From: Hyphomicrobiales bacterium
Lineage (GTDB): Bacteria; Pseudomonadota; Alphaproteobacteria; Rhizobiales; Beijerinckiaceae
Direction: 5' to 3'
NCBI GenBank assembly: GCA_028865375.1
Contig: JAGWKJ010000031.1
Span: 1-13,612, forward strand
Length of the DNA: 13,612 nt
In this document: positions 1 through 5,970 of the stretch, in pieces
Layout of the letters: each line of letters starts with the position of its first letter
Numbering within the stretch: the first letter of the stretch is position 1
Program-made: the position numbers and the translations under genes
Notes under the pieces: generated by a model
Seen by the model: only the letters and a program-made list of their open reading frames with translations
The model's database searches: none
What the model was told of the DNA's origin: nothing

Positions 1-150
1 CATCATCAGCACGAGACCGGTGGCGCCGATCATCCAGGCGGTGTCGGCGGCGTCGATCTTCATCGGCGTCTGTGCGAAGGCAGGCGAGGAGGCGAGTGCT
101 GATGCGATGGCGAGTACGGTCATCGCGAGGCGGCGTGGCCTCTGAGACAT
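1..150 (-). CDS. amtB: Ammonium transporter AmtB, N-terminal 50 residues (partial)
   Basis: Only the first 50 codons are present; the gene runs off the left edge. The product would be the inner-membrane ammonium channel that pairs with GlnK. The visible protein starts MSQRPRRLAM, with a basic n-region, a hydrophobic stretch and an Ala-rich cleavage-like site (SSPAFA-Q, about residues 21-27), consistent with the cleaved signal peptide known in many Amt proteins. It continues into DAADTAWMIGATGLVLMM, which matches the conserved start of the first Amt transmembrane helix. The ATG at 148-150 is preceded by a G-rich Shine-Dalgarno-like tract (GGGGGAT) about 7 nt upstream. It lies 107 bp downstream of glnK on the same strand, the standard glnK-amtB order, so co-transcription is likely. 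The identification rests on the short N-terminus plus the glnK context. Confidence 0.88.
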   Translation of the reverse strand, partial: MSQRPRRLAMTVLAIASALASSPAFAQTPMKIDAADTAWMIGATGLVLMM

Positions 151-225
151 TTGAAGATCCCCCGGCTGAAATTTGAGTTTGGTCCGCTGGCGCTTTCCCC
201 CGGCGCACAAGGACCAGTGCTGCAA

Positions 226-241
226 TCCCGCTTTCGCGGGA
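226..241. repeat. Small perfect hairpin between glnK and amtB
   Basis: TCCCGC-TTTC-GCGGGA forms a 6-bp perfect stem with a 4-nt loop inside the 107-bp glnK-amtB spacer. The minus-strand form (TCCCGCGAAAGCGGGA) resembles the core of a palindrome dispersed in many proteobacterial genomes. No T-run follows it on the minus strand, so it is not an obvious intrinsic terminator. It could still attenuate amtB relative to glnK or stabilise the glnK 3' end. Confidence 0.5.
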
Positions 242-257
242 ACGAGCGGTGGTGTCG

Positions 258-596
258 CTAGAGCGCGTCGACGTCGGTCTCGCCGGTGCGGATGCGCACC
301 GCCTGCTCGATCGGCGTGACGAAGATCTTGCCGTCGCCGATCTGGCCGGTGCGGGCCGCCGTCGTGATCGCATTGATCACCTGGTCCACCATGCCGGCGG
401 AAACCGCGACTTCGATCTTGATCTTGGGCAGGAAGCTGACCGCGTATTCCGCGCCGCGGTAGATCTCGGTGTGGCCCTTCTGGCGGCCGTAACCCTTGAC
501 TTCCGTCACCGTGAGGCCGTGCACGCCGAGGGCGGTGAGCGCATCGCGCACCTCCTCCAACTTGAACGGCTTGATGACAGCCATGACGATCTTCAT
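258..596 (-). CDS. glnK: P-II nitrogen regulatory protein GlnK
   Basis: A 112-residue P-II protein of exactly the usual family length. It is a cytosolic trimer that senses ATP/ADP and 2-oxoglutarate, is uridylylated by GlnD, and blocks AmtB when nitrogen is plentiful. Visible signatures are the start MKIVMAVIKPFKLEEVRDAL, the T-loop YGRQKGHTEIYRGAEY with the modifiable tyrosine at residue 51, and the C-terminal block TGQIGDGKIFVTPIEQAVRIRTGE (residues 83-106) that closes the nucleotide site. The ending DVDAL differs from the common GEAAL. The next gene downstream on the strand is amtB, which favours the name glnK over glnB. A sigma-54-type promoter candidate lies 85-101 bp upstream of the start codon, fitting NtrC-dependent expression under nitrogen limitation. 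The ribosome binding site is weak (GGGA about 10 nt upstream). Confidence 0.96.
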   Translation of the reverse strand: MKIVMAVIKPFKLEEVRDALTALGVHGLTVTEVKGYGRQKGHTEIYRGAEYAVSFLPKIKIEVAVSAGMVDQVINAITTAARTGQIGDGKIFVTPIEQAVRIRTGETDVDAL

Positions 597-954
597 GACG
601 TGGTTCCCGTCTTGCGCGCGCGAGGCGCGGTTGGCGGCACGCCCGATCCCGGGAGATCGGACTTGCTCGCGGTTAAGAATTCAAATCTCGTGCCAAGTCT
701 CGACGACGCGGTAATTCGTTGTAAAGTCGAAGAAAAAATACGGACGTGCTGAGGCTGTATTCGTTAACGACCTCAAACGCACAAAAAATCATCACCGCCG
801 CAATGCGACCGCATTCACCCGATGAAAAAACGATCAACTGCCTAATCATATGGCAGACCCGCGGTGTGGCGTCGTCGAGTGGAAGGCGGGCCTGCGGCCG
901 TCGACGTTCTCGACGCCGTCGCGTCGCGGTATGCTGACTTCCGACGGAGGATCC
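597..954. other. Divergent regulatory region between glnK and the PNPOx-like gene
   Basis: This 358-bp gap between divergent genes holds no convincing gene. Its middle (about 690-850) is clearly richer in A and T than the rest of the window, as expected of promoter DNA. It contains the sigma-54 candidate at 681-697 and two short perfect palindromes. TCGTTAACGA (761-770) is bracketed by TGAGG and CCTCA. AATGCG-AC-CGCATT spans 802-815. Measured from the predicted glnK start site near 670, these centre at about -95 and -138, distances at which activators of sigma-54 promoters bind. Neither matches the NtrC consensus as I know it (GCACC-N5-GGTGC), so the binding protein is unassigned. I could not pick a clear sigma-70 promoter for the rightward gene. 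Confidence 0.5.
681..697 (-). promoter_or_regulatory. Sigma-54 (RpoN) -24/-12 promoter candidate for glnK
   Basis: Read on the minus strand the sequence is TTGGCACGAGATTTGAA. It matches the RpoN consensus YTGGCACGRNNNTTGCW at every defined position except one: the C of the -12 GC is A. The -24 and -12 blocks have the right spacing (TGGCAC, 5 nt, TTGA). The predicted start site is near 670, giving a leader of about 74 nt before the glnK ATG at 596. Sigma-54/NtrC control of glnK-amtB is established in several proteobacteria; use of this particular site is inferred. Confidence 0.7.
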
Positions 955-1506
955 ATGGGCAAGCGATTCACGAGCCTGAACGACGACCATCGCGCGTTCA
1001 TCGCCAAGCAGAGCATCTTCTTCGCCGCCACCGCGGCGCCGACCGGGCGGATCAACGTCTCGCCGCGCGGCGCCGACGCGTTCCGGATCGTCGGCGACGG
1101 CGAGGTCGCCTTTCTCGACCGCACCGGCAGCGGATCGGAAACGTCGGCGCATCTTATGGCGGACGGGCGCATGACGATCATGTTCTGCGCCTTCGAGGGC
1201 GCGCCCAACATCCTGAGGCTGTACGGCCGCGGCATGTCGCTGCGCCGTCCCTCGCGCGAATACGCGGAGGCGGTCGCGACCCTGTTCGGCGGCGACGAAC
1301 CCGCCGGCGCCCGCCAGGTCGTGAAGCTCGCCGTCGAGCTCGTGCAGACGTCCTGCGGCTATGGCGTGCCGCTGTTCGACTTCGCCGGCGAGCGGCCCTC
1401 TCTCGACAACTGGGCGACGGCGAAGGGCGAAGCGGGGCTCGCCGAATACCGGCGCGAGAAAAACGCCGCCAGCCTCGACGGCCTGCCCACCGGCTTTGGC
1501 GCCTGA
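955..1506 (+). CDS. Pyridoxamine 5'-phosphate oxidase family protein (split beta-barrel flavin-binding fold)
   Basis: A 183-residue cytosolic protein of the PNPOx-like fold, distinct from true PdxH. Recognisable blocks in order are FFAATAAPTGRINVSPRGAD (residues 22-41), VAFLDRTGSGSETSAHL (51-67), RMTIMFCAFEGAPNILRLYG (72-91), VQTSCGYGVPLFDFAGER (130-147), and the end KGEAGLAEYRREKNAASLDGLP. These are the conserved segments of a small bacterial family annotated only as pyridoxamine phosphate oxidase family protein; its substrate is not known and cannot be read here. I chose the ATG at 955 because GGAGG lies at 946-950 and family similarity begins just after it; in-frame ATGs at 850 and 931 lack such support. 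The glycosyltransferase gene starts 5 bp after the stop, so the two are probably co-transcribed. Confidence 0.88.
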   Translation: MGKRFTSLNDDHRAFIAKQSIFFAATAAPTGRINVSPRGADAFRIVGDGEVAFLDRTGSGSETSAHLMADGRMTIMFCAFEGAPNILRLYGRGMSLRRPSREYAEAVATLFGGDEPAGARQVVKLAVELVQTSCGYGVPLFDFAGERPSLDNWATAKGEAGLAEYRREKNAASLDGLPTGFGA

Positions 1507-1511
1507 GCGCG

Positions 1512-2261
1512 ATGCGCGTCTATTGGATCAATCTCGACCGCCGGCCCGACCGTCGCGCGCTGATGGAGCCACGCCTCGCCGGCTTCGACCACGAGCGCGT
1601 CGCGGCGGTCGACGGCGCGTCGCTGCCGACGACGACGGGGCCGCTGTCGCTCTACGAGCGCGCGTGTCTCGAAAGCCATCGCGAGGCGTGGCGTCGGTTC
1701 CTCGCCACGGACGCGTCCTGCGCCTGCGTGCTCGAGGACGACCTTCGGCTGTCGCCGGGCTTCGCGGCCTTCGTCGCGACGGACTCTTGGTTCCCTGCCA
1801 AAGCGCATGTCGTGAAGCTCGACACCGTGCTTCAAGAAGTCATGCTCGATGACGGCGGATTCCATTTCAGCGGCAGGGTCCTGCGAAGGTTGCGGACCCA
1901 TCACGAGAGCGGCGGCGCCTATGTGCTCGGCCGCGAAGGCGCAGAACGCTTTCTGGCGCTAGGCGAGGCCGCCGACACGCCGGTGGATTATGTGCTGTTT
2001 CCGCGCGATCCCGCGTGGCGCGGCGTGAATGCGTTCCAAGTGACGCCGGCCGTCGCCATCCAAGAGGAATTCCTCGATGACGCGACCGCGTCCGTCGCAC
2101 GAAGTTCGATCCAGCGGCTGACGACGAAGCGGAGAAGGAGCCTATCCGCCAAGCTCCGCCGCGAGGTCGGGCGAATTGGGCGCGACGCCGGCCGAGCGGC
2201 GGTCAACGCTTACCGCCGTCATGCGCTCGGCCTCGAGCCGACCGTCGTGCGCTACGAGTGA
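1512..2261 (+). CDS. Glycosyltransferase family 25 protein (LPS/surface glycan type)
   Basis: A 249-residue protein with the GT25 layout: the N-terminal strand MRVYWINLDRRPDRR, the CLESHREAW block (52-60), the acidic metal/nucleotide-sugar motif LEDD (74-77), GGAYVLGREGAERFL (134-148) and PVDYVLF (157-163). Characterised family members transfer sugars, often galactose, from nucleotide-sugars onto lipopolysaccharide or protein; the acceptor here cannot be told. After about residue 190 the tail is rich in Arg and Lys (TKRRRSLSAKLRREVGRIGRD), which could help it sit on the inner face of the cytoplasmic membrane (inference). No signal peptide or membrane helix is seen. It starts 5 bp after the PNPOx-like gene and converges with the thioesterase gene, the two stops being 7 bp apart. 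It is a lone glycosyltransferase; no glycan cluster surrounds it. Confidence 0.88.
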   Translation: MRVYWINLDRRPDRRALMEPRLAGFDHERVAAVDGASLPTTTGPLSLYERACLESHREAWRRFLATDASCACVLEDDLRLSPGFAAFVATDSWFPAKAHVVKLDTVLQEVMLDDGGFHFSGRVLRRLRTHHESGGAYVLGREGAERFLALGEAADTPVDYVLFPRDPAWRGVNAFQVTPAVAIQEEFLDDATASVARSSIQRLTTKRRRSLSAKLRREVGRIGRDAGRAAVNAYRRHALGLEPTVVRYE

Positions 2262-2268
2262 GCGCGGC

Positions 2269-3159
2269 TCAGCGCGTGCGGCGGCGGATCAGGCCTTCCT
2301 GCATCGCGGTGGCGACGAGCGAGCCGTCGCGCGCGAAGAACATGCCGCGCGTGAGGCCGCGCGCCCCCGACGCGTTGGGACTGTCCTGCGCATAGAGCAG
2401 CCATTCGTCGGCGCGGAACGGCCGGTGGAACCACAGGGCGTGGTCGAGGCTCGCGACCTGGATCTCCGGTTCGAAGATCGTGCGGCCGTGCGCGACCAGC
2501 GCGGTGTCGAGCAGCGTGTAGTCGCTGATGTAGGCGAGCATCGCGCGATGCTGCGCGGGATCGTCGGACAGCGTCCCGGCCGCGCGCACCCAGACGTCCT
2601 GCCGCGCCACGGCCGGCGCGGGCCCGCCGGCGGCCGCGCGGCCGAGATAGCGCGAGGCGTCGACGACGCGGAACTCGACCGGCTTCTGCAGCGAGAAATA
2701 ATGACGCGCCTGCGGCGGCGCGCCCGCCGCCGCCAGCAGGGCGAGGTCGTCGGGCAGGCCCTCGGGGCCCGGCACGTCGGGCATCGGCACGTGATGCGAG
2801 AAGCCGGGCTCCTCGGCCTGGAAGGAGGCGATCATCGTGAAGATCGGCCGGCCGTGCTGGATGGCGGTGGTGCGGCGCGTCGTGAAGCTGCCGCCGTCGC
2901 GCATCCGCTCGACCTGGTAGACGATCGCCGCCTCCGGATCGCCGCCGAGCATGAAATAGGCGTGCAGCGAATGGGGCGCGCGGCCCTCCACCGTGCGCTG
3001 CGCGGCGACCAGCGCCTGCGACACGACGAGGCCGCCGAAGACGCGCTTCCAGCCGCCGCGCGGCGCGGCGGCGCGGAAGATGTCGACTTCGATCGGCTCG
3101 AGGTCGAGCTGGGAGAGCAATCGCGCCAGCGGCGCGGGGTCCTTGGTCGTCGCATCCAT
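2269..3159 (-). CDS. tesB: Acyl-CoA thioesterase II (TesB, double hot-dog fold)
   Basis: A 296-residue enzyme, close to the E. coli TesB length, that hydrolyses medium- and long-chain acyl-CoA to free fatty acid and CoA. The N-terminal hot-dog holds VFGGLVVSQALVAAQRTV (residues 40-57) and HSLHAYFMLGGDPEAAIVYQVER (63-85). The C-terminal hot-dog holds YISDYTLLDTAL (210-221), VASLDHALWFHRPFRADEWLLY (235-256), SGARGLTRGMFFARDGSLVATAMQEG. By alignment from memory to E. coli Asp204/Thr228/Gln278 the catalytic set is Asp213, Ser237 and Gln287, so threonine is replaced by serine. The start at 3159 opens the family-like region, but the ribosome binding site is weak. It stands alone, converging with the GT25 gene. 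A link to PHA metabolism through acyl-CoA supply is possible, but the phasins are 6.6 kb away. Confidence 0.93.
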   Translation of the reverse strand: MDATTKDPAPLARLLSQLDLEPIEVDIFRAAAPRGGWKRVFGGLVVSQALVAAQRTVEGRAPHSLHAYFMLGGDPEAAIVYQVERMRDGGSFTTRRTTAIQHGRPIFTMIASFQAEEPGFSHHVPMPDVPGPEGLPDDLALLAAAGAPPQARHYFSLQKPVEFRVVDASRYLGRAAAGGPAPAVARQDVWVRAAGTLSDDPAQHRAMLAYISDYTLLDTALVAHGRTIFEPEIQVASLDHALWFHRPFRADEWLLYAQDSPNASGARGLTRGMFFARDGSLVATAMQEGLIRRRTR

Positions 3160-3489
3160 CCGCGCATGGTGGCGGACGGGGCGGATTCGTCAAGCGGGCG
3201 GGGCGGGGGCGACGGCGCGGGACGGCGCAAGCGGAGAATGCGCGATCGAACGCCGTCGCCGACTTCGCGCCCGAACCTCCGCCGTCTTTGCGAGTGAAGC
3301 GAAGCAACCCAGACTTCCGGAAAGACCTCGCCCTTTGGCGAAGTTCACTGGATTGCTTCGGAGCTCACGCTCCTCGCAAAGACGGAAAGGGCGAGGAAAG
3401 GCCGCTTCGGCGATGGCGCGGTACGGGCCGCCGCCTTGACGCGCGCCGCGCCGGCGCTGATCGTCGGGTCTTCATCGGAGGAGGCCGCG
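3160..3489. other. Intergenic region between tesB and the RibD-C-like gene
   Basis: This 330-bp divergent spacer holds the 104-bp palindromic element at 3282-3385 and no convincing gene. The last part (3477-3484) is the strong ribosome binding site GGAGGAGG of the rightward gene. I see no clear -35/-10 pair for either gene. Confidence 0.55.
3282..3385. repeat. 104-bp dispersed inverted-repeat element, copy 1
   Basis: The element begins CCGTCTTTGCGAG and ends with its exact reverse complement CTCGCAAAGACGG, a perfect 13-bp terminal inverted repeat. Further in, CGAAGCAACCCAG on the left faces CTGGATTGCTTCG on the right (one mismatch), so the whole unit can fold into a long imperfect stem. A second, diverged copy in the same orientation is at 11777-11876. 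The arm sequence resembles a palindromic repeat family I know from alphaproteobacterial intergenic DNA. There is no coding capacity and no transposase nearby. Confidence 0.85.
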
Positions 3490-4104
3490 ATGGGCGAATT
3501 GACGGTGACGAGCTTCGTCACGCTCGACGGCGTGATGCAGGCGCCGGGGGCGCCGAAGGAAGACACGAGCGGCGGCTTCGCATGGGGCGGCTGGGTGTTC
3601 CCGCTCGCCGACGCGGACATGGGCGCGACCATGGTCGGCATATTCGACAAGGCCGGCGCGTTCCTGCTCGGGCGCGGCACCTACGACATCTTCGCCGCCC
3701 ATTGGCCCCGGGTCACGGACCCCGACGACCCCGTCGCCTCCAAGCTCAATGCGCTGCCCAAGCACGTCGCGACCCGCGGCACGAAGACGCTGTCGTGGGC
3801 GAACGCGCGGGCGGTCCACGACGTCGTCGCCGCCGTGCCGCGGTTGAAGGCGGAGACCGACGGCGAATTGCAGGTCCATGGCAGCCCGGGGCTGATTCAG
3901 ACGCTGCTCGCCGAGGATCTCGTCGATGAATTGCGGACCATCGTCTTCCCGGTGACGATCGGTCACGGCAAGCGGCTGTTCGGCGCCGGCGCCAAGCCCG
4001 CGAGTTTCGAGCTCGTGTCGTCGAACGCGACCTCGAAGGGCGCCATCGTCGCGGTCCATCGCCGCGCCGGGCCGTTGAAGACGGGTTCCTTCGCGCTCGA
4101 TTGA
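3490..4104 (+). CDS. Dihydrofolate reductase-like / RibD C-terminal domain protein
   Basis: A 204-residue single-domain protein of the RibD_C superfamily, usually annotated dihydrofolate reductase family protein. Family landmarks are the opening strand LTVTSFVTLDGVMQAPGAPKED (residues 4-25), FLLGRGTYDIFAAHWP (58-73), the NADPH-site helix region GELQVHGSPGLIQTLL (125-140), and DELRTIVFPVTIGHGKRLF (146-164). The fold predicts NADPH-dependent reduction of a pterin- or pyrimidine-like substrate, but members of this subgroup are mostly uncharacterised and it should not be called folA or ribD. The ATG at 3490 was chosen because GGAGGAGG lies 5 nt upstream and similarity starts there; an in-frame ATG-less extension from 3436 (ACG region) has no support. 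It is monocistronic by layout and converges with pntB, the stops being 30 bp apart. Confidence 0.88.
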   Translation: MGELTVTSFVTLDGVMQAPGAPKEDTSGGFAWGGWVFPLADADMGATMVGIFDKAGAFLLGRGTYDIFAAHWPRVTDPDDPVASKLNALPKHVATRGTKTLSWANARAVHDVVAAVPRLKAETDGELQVHGSPGLIQTLLAEDLVDELRTIVFPVTIGHGKRLFGAGAKPASFELVSSNATSKGAIVAVHRRAGPLKTGSFALD

Positions 4105-4107
4105 ATG

Positions 4108-4121
4108 CGCGCGGCCGCGCG
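4108..4121. terminator. GC palindrome between convergent genes (possible bidirectional terminator)
   Basis: CGCGCGGCCGCGCG is a perfect 14-bp palindrome in the 30-bp gap between the RibD-C-like stop and the pntB stop. Its position suits transcript-end formation from both sides. It has no loop of its own and no flanking T-run, and such strings arise easily in DNA this GC-rich, so this is a weak call. Confidence 0.25.
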
Positions 4122-4134
4122 GGGCCGCAGCGCG

Positions 4135-5535
4135 TCAGTGCGCGAGCGCCTTCACGATCGATTCGGTCACCTTCTTGGCGTCGCCGAACAGCATCATCGT
4201 GTTGTCGCGGTGGAACAGCTCGTTCTCCACCCCGGCGTAGCCCGAGCCCATGCCGCGCTTCACGAACAGCACGGTCTTCGCCTTTTCCACGTCGAGCACC
4301 GGCATGCCGTAGATCGGCGAGGCCTTGTCGGTCTTGGCGGCGGGGTTGGTCACGTCGTTGGCGCCGATGACATAGGCGACGTCGGCCTGCGCGAACTCGT
4401 TGTTGATGTCTTCCAGCTCGAACACCTCGTCGTAGGGCACGTTGGCCTCGGCGAGCAGCACGTTCATGTGGCCGGGCATGCGTCCCGCCACCGGATGGAT
4501 CGCGTATTTGACGTCGACGCCCTTCTTCTTGAGCGTGTCGGCCATTTCGCGCAGCGCGTGCTGCGCTTGGGCGACCGCCATGCCGTAGCCCGGCACCACG
4601 ATCACCTTTTCGGCGTTGCCCAGGATGTAGGCGGCGTCGTCGGCCGAGCCCTGCTTGACCGGCCTCGCCTCCTTCGCGCCGCCGGCCGCCGTCGTCTCGC
4701 CGCCGAAGCCGCCGAGGATCACGGACAGGAACGCGCGGTTCATGCCCTTGCACATGATGTAGGACAGGATCGCGCCCGACGAGCCCACCAGCGCGCCGGT
4801 CACGATCAGCGCCATGTTGCCGAGCGTGAAGCCGATGCCCGCCGCCGCCCAGCCCGAATAGGAATTGAGCATCGATATCACGACCGGCATGTCGGCGCCG
4901 CCGATCGGCACGATCAGCAACACGCCCAGCGCCAGCGCGATCGCCGCCACGATCCAGAACGGGACCGGCGAAGCCGTGGCCACGAAGACGACGATCGACA
5001 GCACGAGCGCGGCGCCGAGGCCCGCGTTGATCGCGTGCCGGCTCGGCAGCAGGATCGGCTTGCCCGACATCCGGCCGTCGAGCTTCAGGAACGCGATCAC
5101 GGAGCCGGTGAAGGTCGCCGCGCCGATGGCCAGTCCCAGCGACATCTCCACCAGGCTCTGGCCGTGGATCGCGCCGGGCTCGCCGATGCCGAAGGCCTGG
5201 GGCGCGTAGAGCGCGCCCGCCGCCACCAGCACGGCGGCGAGGCCGACCAGCGCATGGAACAGGGCGACGAGTTGCGGCATCGCGGTCATCGACACGGTGC
5301 GCGCGCGCCAGGCGCCGATGCCGCCGCCGATGGCGATCGCCGCCAGCGCGCTCAGCCAGCCGACGAAGCCGCCGGGCGGCGCGACCAGCAGCGTCGTGAC
5401 GACGGCGATGCCCATGCCGACCATGCCGAAGCGGTTGCCTTGGCGGGAGGTGGCGGGCGAGGACAGGCCGCGCAGCGCGAGGATGAACAGCACGCCGGCG
5501 ACGAGATAGGCGAGCGCGGAGAGGTTGGCGGACAT
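4135..5535 (-). CDS. pntB: NAD(P) transhydrogenase subunit beta (PntB)
   Basis: A 466-residue membrane subunit. It holds most of the proton channel (domain II) and the NADP(H)-binding domain III, coupling proton entry to hydride transfer from NADH to NADP+ and so making NADPH. Residues 1-270 alternate hydrophobic helices and short loops. They include LVALFHALVGLAAVL, whose His94 corresponds to the key channel histidine (His91 in E. coli), and GGADMPVVISMLNSYSGWA (212-230), with the conserved Asp215 and Asn224. Domain III starts near 295 and shows VPGYGMAVAQAQHALREM (314-331), HPVAGRMPGHMNVLLAEA, IGANDVTNPAAK (390-401), FVKRGMGSGYAGVENELF (424-441). Length matches family members. It follows pntAB with a 6-bp gap, its ribosome binding site lying inside the end of pntAB, so translation is probably coupled. 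Confidence 0.97.
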   Translation of the reverse strand: MSANLSALAYLVAGVLFILALRGLSSPATSRQGNRFGMVGMGIAVVTTLLVAPPGGFVGWLSALAAIAIGGGIGAWRARTVSMTAMPQLVALFHALVGLAAVLVAAGALYAPQAFGIGEPGAIHGQSLVEMSLGLAIGAATFTGSVIAFLKLDGRMSGKPILLPSRHAINAGLGAALVLSIVVFVATASPVPFWIVAAIALALGVLLIVPIGGADMPVVISMLNSYSGWAAAGIGFTLGNMALIVTGALVGSSGAILSYIMCKGMNRAFLSVILGGFGGETTAAGGAKEARPVKQGSADDAAYILGNAEKVIVVPGYGMAVAQAQHALREMADTLKKKGVDVKYAIHPVAGRMPGHMNVLLAEANVPYDEVFELEDINNEFAQADVAYVIGANDVTNPAAKTDKASPIYGMPVLDVEKAKTVLFVKRGMGSGYAGVENELFHRDNTMMLFGDAKKVTESIVKALAH

Positions 5536-5541
5536 GCGCGC

Positions 5542-5946
5542 TCAGCCCTTCTTCTTGTACATCGCGAGCATCCGTTCGGTGACGAGGAAGCCGCCGAAGA
5601 TGTTCACGCTGGCCAGCATGAGGGCGAAGAAGCCGAATACGTGCGATGCCGCCGTGCCCGCGCCCGCCGCGCCCACCGCGAGCAGCGCGCCCACGACGAT
5701 CACGGAGGAGATCGCGTTGGTCACCGACATCAGCGGCGTGTGCAGCGCCGGGGTGACCGACCACACGACGTAATAGCCGACGAACACCGCCATGACGAAC
5801 ACGGCGAGGCGGAACACGAACGGGTCGATCGCCCCGCCCGTGGCCGCCTGCACGGCGTCGCCGGCGGGATGGCCGACCGCCGTCGCGTAGCGCTGCGCCG
5901 CGTCGAGCACGGAATTGAGGAACTGCTGGGTGGCGTCGCTGGCCAT
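5542..5946 (-). CDS. pntAB: NAD(P) transhydrogenase subunit alpha part 2 (PntAB)
   Basis: A 134-residue protein equal to the membrane end of the alpha chain, which in enterobacteria is fused to domain I and in Rhodospirillum rubrum is separate, as here. After a polar N-terminus (1-42) come roughly three hydrophobic segments: about 43-66 (FRLAVFVMAVFVGYYVVWSV), 75-98, and 103-127. The linking motif SVTPALHTPLMSVTNAISSV is the hallmark of this subunit. It ends in a basic tail, YKKKG. It lies 24 bp after pntAA, with GAGAGG as a plausible ribosome binding site, and 6 bp before pntB. It contributes helices to the proton-translocating domain II. Confidence 0.95.
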   Translation of the reverse strand: MASDATQQFLNSVLDAAQRYATAVGHPAGDAVQAATGGAIDPFVFRLAVFVMAVFVGYYVVWSVTPALHTPLMSVTNAISSVIVVGALLAVGAAGAGTAASHVFGFFALMLASVNIFGGFLVTERMLAMYKKKG

Positions 5947-5970
5947 GGCCCGCCTCTCGGGTTGCCCGGC

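Noticed and set aside
673..1152. Possible gene in the glnK/PNPOx divergent region
   Set aside because: It overlaps the sigma-54 site, the AT-rich promoter region and the start of the PNPOx-like gene; its sequence shows no family features or ribosome binding site.
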